Shown: positions 58,252-64,000 of the stretch, piece after piece | Numbering within the stretch: position 1 is the first letter of the stretch | Layout: the number at the start of each line of letters is the position of its first letter | Assembly (NCBI GenBank): GCA_947650365.1 | Contig: OX393549.1 | Location: forward strand, 14,807,297-14,871,296 | DNA from: Chamaelirium japonicum | Taxonomy: Eukaryota > Streptophyta > Magnoliopsida > Liliales > Melanthiaceae | Direction: 5' to 3' | DNA: 64,000 nt | Position numbers and translations under genes: made by a program | The notes under the pieces: model-generated | Databases searched by the model: none | Told to the model about the DNA's origin: nothing | Seen by the model: only the letters and a program-made list of their open reading frames with translations

Positions 58252-59886
58252 TTGCTTACTGAGTCAGGTAAAAGTCTGGTTGACTTCCCCCAAATGCCAA
58301 TTCCTACATCAAACTGGTGCAGAGTGCCCGGTAATAGACTAATCATCGAGCACCGGCAACTGCAGCACGAGGCTGAACGGTTTGATCCCCAGGTGAATAT
58401 CGAAAAGTTGAATGCCTGCCAACGTAGTGCTTTCGAGCGGGTAGTTTCATCGGTCATAGATAACATAGGCACAACGTTCTTCCTAAACGGCGGAGCAGGG
58501 ATTGGGAAGACTTTCTTATACAATACCTTGGCAACAATGTGTCGAAGCCTTGGTTATATTGTGGTCACCGTCGCATCATCTGGGATTGCGTCGCTTCTTC
58601 TACTAGGCGGGCGGACTGCACATTCCACGTTCAGCATACCGCTCGATGTCATGGATAATTCGGTATGCGGGTTCAGCAAGCAGTCGATCCAGGCAGAGCT
58701 CCTACAACAGGCTAAGCTAATCATATGGGATGAAGTGCCGATGCAGCACAAGTTTTGTGTTGAAACCGTCGATCGGACGCTGCGTGACGTACGTGAGGTT
58801 GACAGGCCATTCGGAGGCATCACTGTCGTACTTGGCGGTGACTTTCGCCAGATATTGCCGGTGATACCGAAGGGTACACGCGAGCAGATCATTGTCGCTA
58901 CTCTCCGCCGATCATCAATATGGAAGTATGTACAAGTGTTAACTCTTACAATCAATATGCGACTGGCTTCAGGGAACAATCAAAATGTTGCTTTTGCAGA
59001 GTTCTTGCAACAGGTATTGACTAGATTCAATTCCAATAATCAATTTTGATTATTGTTCTATATTATTCGTACACATTCTCAAAATTCGTATGCATGTCTT
59101 ACGATATCCCTCATATATTCCAGGTCGGCACAAACCCGCAAGAGGAATTGGAAATACCATCAGAGATGCGCAGGTGCCCCACACTGCATGATCTGATCAC
59201 CATGGTGTACCCAAACCTGGACGTGATTGAGGTCGTTACGCCAGGATACTTGACGGAGTGGATTATACTGTCCGCAAGAAACGACGACGTTGACGTGATC
59301 AATCGTGCAGCGTTAGACCAGTTTCCGGGGGAGTCCAAGTGCTACTTCGCAGCAGACTCGATTGCAGAAGACGAAAACGATCGGAATATTACATCCCGAT
59401 ACCCCCTTGAGTTCTTGAACTCACTAAACCCCTCAGGATTACCACCGTTCAAGTTGGAGCTCAAGGTAGGGAGTCCGGTCATACTTCTCAGAAATATCGC
59501 TCCGAAAGATGGTCTTTGCAATGGCACACGACTCATGGTGTCCAGATGCGCGACGCGGATCATCGAAGCAAGGATTCTAACCGGCGATAAAGCTGGCAAC
59601 CTGGTTTTCATCCCAAGGATATCCTTGACCCTGTCAAATTCAGAGATCCCAATCAACATGACAAGACGCCAGTTCCCGGTCCGACTAGCGCGCTATGACA
59701 ATCAACAAGTCTCAGGGACAATCCGTGTCAGTCGTCGGTGTTGATCTACATACCGTGGTATTCACTCATAGACAACTGTACGTGGCACTCTCCCGGTGCA
59801 CGAATTTTGAATATGTCAGTGTTCTACTCCCAAAAGAAAGTCCAAACACCATGACAAATATTGTCTACCCAGAGGTTCTATTGTAG
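58252..59886 (+). pseudogene. Helitron PIF1-type helicase region with 110-nt intron
   Basis: The ATG at 58252 is only the first one after the Rep stop at 58201; in a whole RepHel the frame would run on. Walker A is GGAGIGKT (58489-58512), Walker B is LIIWDEVPM (Asp codon near 58729), followed by [12 protein letters not shown] and the C-terminal [18 protein letters not shown] and [15 protein letters not shown] phase-0 intron is likely at 59014-59123 (CAACAG|GTATTG, ATTCCAG|GTCGGC); removing it joins AEFLQQ to [10 protein letters not shown] in frame. One frameshift near 59.69 kb, just before MTINKSQGQ, breaks the domain. The helicase would unwind the displaced strand during transposition. Confidence 0.85.
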
Positions 59887-61630
59887 ATCAAAGGTAGGAA
59901 TCGATGCACACACTTTATTTTTAATATTATTCTTCGTGAAGGTACGTTCGATAATTTCTAACTCCATGCATTGTTATATTTCATGAGTGCTTCATCTACC
60001 ACGATACTAGACGAGTGGAATGCCTGAGGACCTGCTGCCTGTGTGACTACACCGTCCACACGTAAGGAAACCTCAAAACCTGCTCCTATGTGACTACACC
60101 GCCCACTACTGCCTGTGTTTCACATAAATTATTGTTTTCAACAGGTATTGCGTCAAGGACGAGGACTCATCTCCTTCGAAGGGTTAGCTTTGCCCGATGG
60201 ATAAGGCCATAGTCGATTATTTAGCACACGATGTCGCTTAGAGATAATAATTTTGATCTCAAATGTTTAAATGTTTTGGTAGTAGCGTATTGTTCATTTA
60301 TAGCAGATTGTTAGTCATACTATCCATATGGTAGTGACTTTGTTGTTTTTGTCTCGAAGAATGCAAGAAGTTCATAGAGAATGTTGAATATGGTATTATG
60401 CATTTATTAGGTAGTTGGTGTAGCTGTGGTATGGTAAAGGGGAAGTGGGGAATGTTGGTTCAATAATTGTATGACCTGGTTGCAAAGAATAGACGTGAGT
60501 CAGTATGTGGGTTTTATTGTGTGGTGATCTCATTTTGGCAATAACTGATGTTCAGGGTGGCAACTGGCTCTATCCTGGATGGATCCTACAAGAGGGTGGA
60601 TCAAAACTGGAACAGATTCTAAATCCATAACCATCAAGTGACTGGAGAATTTTGTGGTGGCCTCGGGTTTCCGGATTTCGGGGTGGAGAAACTGTAAGGG
60701 GAGGGGGGAGGGGTTGTGGTTGGTGGCGAACCGCGGATCAAAACTTAATTGGTTTGGATGTTTTCAAATGGTAGATCAGAATGAATTATTTGTGCTGTTG
60801 AAAGTTAATTCATTTTGTAACCAATTGGTGCATAAATTAGACTGACAGCATCCCAATTGAGATTTATTACAATGCAATTAGCCCTCTATCTGTGGGTGCA
60901 TAAAATGTTCACCCCACACTTAATGAACCAAGGAAGAACCAACACACTCCTTTGCCTATATAGAAAGGAGTCTGAAGGACCGACCATATGCCCTTGCCTA
61001 TATAGAAAGACACAGGACTAGCTTGCACGAGGTTGCGCCAACACACATACTATGCAAAGGCCAAACAATGTCCTATGGAGGAATCCGTGGCAATGTATCT
61101 AAAATTTGCTGCATTTGCTTGTGACCAATCTTGGTGTGCCACATCATCCATTTAAAGGGCACGATTTGGCCGTAAGCAAGTGCAGCAAACCCATCGTGTA
61201 TCTAAAATACTTTCTTGCTATGGGATGGTGGAAACATCCAACCAAGTCCTCCAATGGCTTTTTTTGGTCCTCCACTAGCCCCACTCGAATGTGCTTTGCC
61301 ATTGAAAGCGGTTGTTGCCGTATCGACAGGATGTGGATGTCACTGTTGAATGTGGTCACTGTCACTGTTTCTTTGCTTGCCGGTTCTGACTGAGTGTGAT
61401 GCACGGGTTAGGTATGGGTGCAACGGATGGATGTGACTTGGGGGGGCAGATAAATGGGGTAGAAGATTTGTATTCGGGGGTTGGGGGGGCGGGGTGGGCG
61501 GAGGTGGCTCGCTTCGTGCCAATCGGGGGCGTGTCTTGCTGCCAAAGGCAGCCCATTGCATTGCTGACAGGTGTGTTGCCGCCGAAGGCGGCCCGCTGCA
61601 GTGCCGACAGGCACGGGCATGCACTAGTAC
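59887..61630. other. Unassigned sequence after the Helitron
   Basis: It probably includes the Helitron 3' end, which I could not place. TGCCTATATAGAAAG is directly repeated near 60954 and 60995. Open frames at 60654-60845 and 61106-61393 are unrecognised. Confidence 0.3.
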
Positions 61631-63576
61631 CCTCAAAGCCTACGACGGTCAGTACCTGATCCCGCGATCCGGTCACCAGCTCCTGGTATCAGCCACGTCA
61701 GCACCTGGCCGCATCAGAACCTCTTCAAAATTGGACTCCTTAGGTGAAGCTCTACTGCGTCTCTCCCAACCGACCGACCGACCGACTAATCGATCAGTCG
61801 CCTGCACTCGATCGACCGGTCGATCGAACGAGTGCCAATTCCAAAGGATCGAGTGCCGAACCCCTTTGACGCCTGACCCCCTCGACCTCGATCGGTTGGC
61901 GGAGCCCGACCGATCGATCAGCCGCTTGTGCCTGACCAATCGATCTATCGGTCGGGCGCCAATTGTAGAGAATCGAGCGCTAGAACCCCTCTAGCGTCTG
62001 ACCCCCTCAACCTCAATCAGTTGGCGGAGACTGACTGCCTAACTGACTGATCGATCAGTCGTCCATGCTCGATCGACCTACGATCGGTCAGTCGTCCACT
62101 CCCAACCGATCGGTCGGTCGTCCACTCCCAACCGATCGGTCGGGCTCCAATTCCAAAGGATCAGGTGTCATAATCCTTCTAGCTCCCGACCCCCTTGACC
62201 TTGATCAGTTGGTGGTGATCGATCGACCTATTGGTCGGTCGTCAGCGCCCGACCGACCAGTCGCAATCGACGGGTCACCCCTCCTGACGACCCTTCGCCC
62301 TGTCAGCTAGTCTTTCCAACGGGACTGCTCGAATGTCTACTCGGTCGGTCCTTGGCAGGGGTACGACAGATGATGCAGACAAGGCCGATGTGCAGATTTT
62401 CACAGTTGATGGCGTATTTTTATTCCCTACGGAGATCCAGGAAGCCGATCGCCAATCCGCCTACATCAGTGGAAAGCTAGTTCGATGATCTATGACTTTG
62501 GTTTTTTACTTTCTATCGATCCGACTGACGGATCTTGAGTTATTTATGTTTTTATTTCTGATTTGGGTAGGTGCAAGCCATGTTCGCATCCGGTTCGAGC
62601 CACAGATGCCGAACTAACTTATTTCTATGTTTAGGTTTTAGCCGTAGGATCTTAAGTCGACTTAAATCTCAATGGATGAGATTTAAAGGGAGTCAAAACC
62701 CTAACCGAACCCCACCCCCCTCACCCGTCCGGCTCCCTCTTCCTGCGGAAAGACCCGCACGGGCATGCCTTGGGAAGCGTGCCCATGTCCCCTTCTCCCT
62801 CTTTGCCGTGCGGATTCCTCTCTCTCTTTCTTTCCTTTTTTTTTTCTTGTGTTGGTCCTTGCCTATAAAGCCATGCAAACCCTAATTGAAAGGGGACGAT
62901 GAATATTGAATTGAAACCCTAGAACGGAGAAGCGGGATCGCTTGTTCGACATCTCATCCAAAGAATCATCTTGCTTCTAGTCTTCTTCCTCCACCCGCAA
63001 GCTTCTTCCTCGTTGCCACGCCCTCATCTATGACTTCGCGGAAGATCGATACGGAGATCATCCATCCTCCAAAGATCAAATCGTCTCGGCTTCTTCACCC
63101 TTTTCTTCCGGACCACGCCTCCTCTTCCGCCCCTTCATCTGCAACAACGGAGCCTCTGATAGCGGCCGACATTGACCAAAGCACGGTTTGAATCGTCCTT
63201 TGATATTTTCATGTGATAAATCTTCCCTTTCAATCCGGCCTATTAATGAATTTAACTTAGGGTTTCCAAATAATTAACTTCTGGAGAATCTCATCCATTA
63301 GGTTTTATCGCTTAGATATATGCTTGTTTTTTGAGACTTTGGCTTATTTATTTGAGATTATGTTAGTCGTTATTGCTGGAATTGTTTATTAAAATATGGA
63401 ATTAATCATTCTCATGTCAGTTTTATTTACTTCGTTAAATTAAATCTATTTGGGCATGTTTGAATGATGATCCGTGCCGATAGCCTTTGCTGAAATTTAA
63501 TTCAATACGTGCAGAATTCTGTCTTTGATTGTTTAAAACTCAGCACTTGAGTTTCTTTAAGCATCTACATCTATCA
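61630..63576 (+). mobile_element. 5' LTR of a Gypsy-type element, left border uncertain
   Basis: It ends at CTATCA just before the primer site. A TATA box in GCCTATAAAGCC (62861-62872) and a long leader follow the repeat-rich U3-like part. The left edge is a guess because the matching 3' LTR is outside the window. Confidence 0.5.
61830..62290. repeat. Degenerate tandem repeats rich in GATCGATC/GGTCGGTC
   Basis: Blocks starting (G/T)CCAATTCCAAAGGATC lie near 61834, 61959 (changed) and 62148. A shorter unit, CCACTCCCAACCGATCGGTC, is repeated at 62095 and 62121. Palindromic GATCGATC words are frequent. The block lies in the presumed U3 part of the Gypsy LTR. Confidence 0.65.
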
Positions 63577-63579
63577 AGT

Positions 63580-63591
63580 TGGTATTAGAGC
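63580..63591 (+). other. Gypsy-type primer binding site
   Basis: TGGTATTAGAGC matches the 3' end complement of initiator Met tRNA (usual TGGTATCAGAGC) with one change, three bases after the presumed LTR end. Confidence 0.75.
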
Positions 63592-63802
63592 GCACTAGTC
63601 GTCACGTTCTTACGCAACCGCCGGTCCTCCTGCATCATTCGCATCATTGTGCGCTTGCTGAAATTTGTTTATTTTCCTTCTTTTTATTTTAGTTTGTGTC
63701 TTTGCATTAATTAGGAAACTAGCATCCCACGTGAACACATCCATATTAGGATCACCCATTTCTCTCTGAAGTGAATTGATAGCATCTTTTAGAGAATCTC
63801 CC

Positions 63803-64000
63803 ATGGCTGGACCTTTCCCACCCCGCACTTGGCAAGATGCCTTCACAAGGCAAAAAGAACACATGGATAGGCTTCAGACCCAGATCGAAGCCTTGAACTT
63901 GGTCTTCACCACTTCCCAAAATCTACCTCGATCCCATCGAGAGCACAGGACTAGAACATCTCCAGAGCGTAGTGAGTTAGATCTTGAGTCAGGAGGTGAT
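63803..64000 (+). CDS. Gag start of the Gypsy-type element (runs off window)
   Basis: The frame starts MAGPFPPRTWQDAFTRQKEH and remains open for 66 codons to the window edge. A heptad-like stretch (MDRLQTQIEALNLVF) suggests a coiled coil, followed by an Arg/Ser/Glu-rich part. Position 210 bases after the primer site and composition fit a plant Ty3/Gypsy gag. Only the first part is visible, so its state cannot be judged. Confidence 0.6.
   Translation, partial: MAGPFPPRTWQDAFTRQKEHMDRLQTQIEALNLVFTTSQNLPRSHREHRTRTSPERSELDLESGGD

Larger units (their letters stand above)
54880..59886 (+). mobile_element. Autonomous-type Helitron, decayed
   Basis: The coding order is N-terminal repeats, CxxC zinc-finger-like region, HUH replication initiator with two tyrosines, then PIF1-type helicase, the RepHel layout of plant Helitrons (rolling-circle DNA transposons). 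Termini (5' TC, 3' hairpin plus CTRR) were not fixed. Five in-frame stops and two frameshifts show it is no longer active in cis. The minisatellite and FVE fragment upstream may belong to the same element. Confidence 0.85.

Noticed and set aside
60001-60010. CTAG near 60006 as the Helitron 3' terminus
   Set aside because: No GC-rich hairpin of the usual kind precedes it, and the following base is A rather than the expected T.
61144-61404. 86-residue minus-strand frame as a gene
   Set aside because: No recognisable domain, no splice context, and it overlaps an unremarkable plus-strand frame.
62571-62885. 104-residue plus-strand frame in the Gypsy LTR
   Set aside because: It spans the TATA box and CT-rich leader of the LTR and looks like chance.

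Overview
This window is nuclear DNA from a flowering plant. The evidence is intron-rich genes of plant families (a receptor-like cytoplasmic kinase and a leucine-zipper/DUF547 protein), a plant-type Helitron, Copia, Gypsy and TRIM elements that use the initiator-methionine tRNA primer site, and many hAT and Mutator MITEs. Introns of 2 to 6 kb filled with transposons point to a large, repeat-rich genome. I cannot name the species.

Layout. From 1 to about 12.2 kb on the minus strand lies the 5' part of a PBL/PCRK-type receptor-like cytoplasmic kinase: a 5' UTR exon near 12.0-12.2 kb, coding exon 1 at 10344-10724 and exon 2 at 4386-4646. They are separated by a 5.7-kb GC-AG intron that holds a LINE fragment, an hAT element and a Mutator MITE. 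The catalytic half of the kinase is not in the window. From 12.2 to 19.9 kb there are only MITEs and decayed LTR-type sequence. From 19.9 to 26.9 kb an old Copia remnant carries a younger, heavily decayed Copia (21481-26646) inserted in its RNase H tail. From 25.6 to 34.0 kb a 3.65-kb segment is tandemly duplicated around a 1.05-kb filler.

From 33.9 to 44.4 kb on the minus strand is the one complete-looking host gene, a ten-exon leucine-zipper plus DUF547 protein. Its reading frame is continuous across all exons (606 residues). The duplication breakpoint falls in its last codons, but the copy of the gene on the right is intact. From 44.4 to 48.1 kb there are more MITEs and a strong G-quadruplex motif. 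From 48.1 to 54.7 kb is a block of tandem arrays: a 0.55-kb unit that repeatedly carries a 35-nt segment between consensus splice sites, then a short-period array built on GCTGATTTTTGCCCGAAA. A 75-bp exon of an FVE/MSI4-type WD40 gene lies inside this block. From 54.9 to 59.9 kb is a decayed autonomous Helitron (Rep plus PIF1-type helicase). From about 61.6 kb to the end is the 5' LTR, primer site and gag start of a Gypsy-type element that runs off the window.

The two host genes have no evident functional link. I found no defence system, biosynthetic cluster, rRNA, tRNA or CRISPR. The least ordinary signals are the 0.55-kb array with repeated mini-exon-like units, the captured FVE exon upstream of the Helitron, and the duplication with filler whose breakpoints lie in a Copia element and at the stop codon of a host gene.
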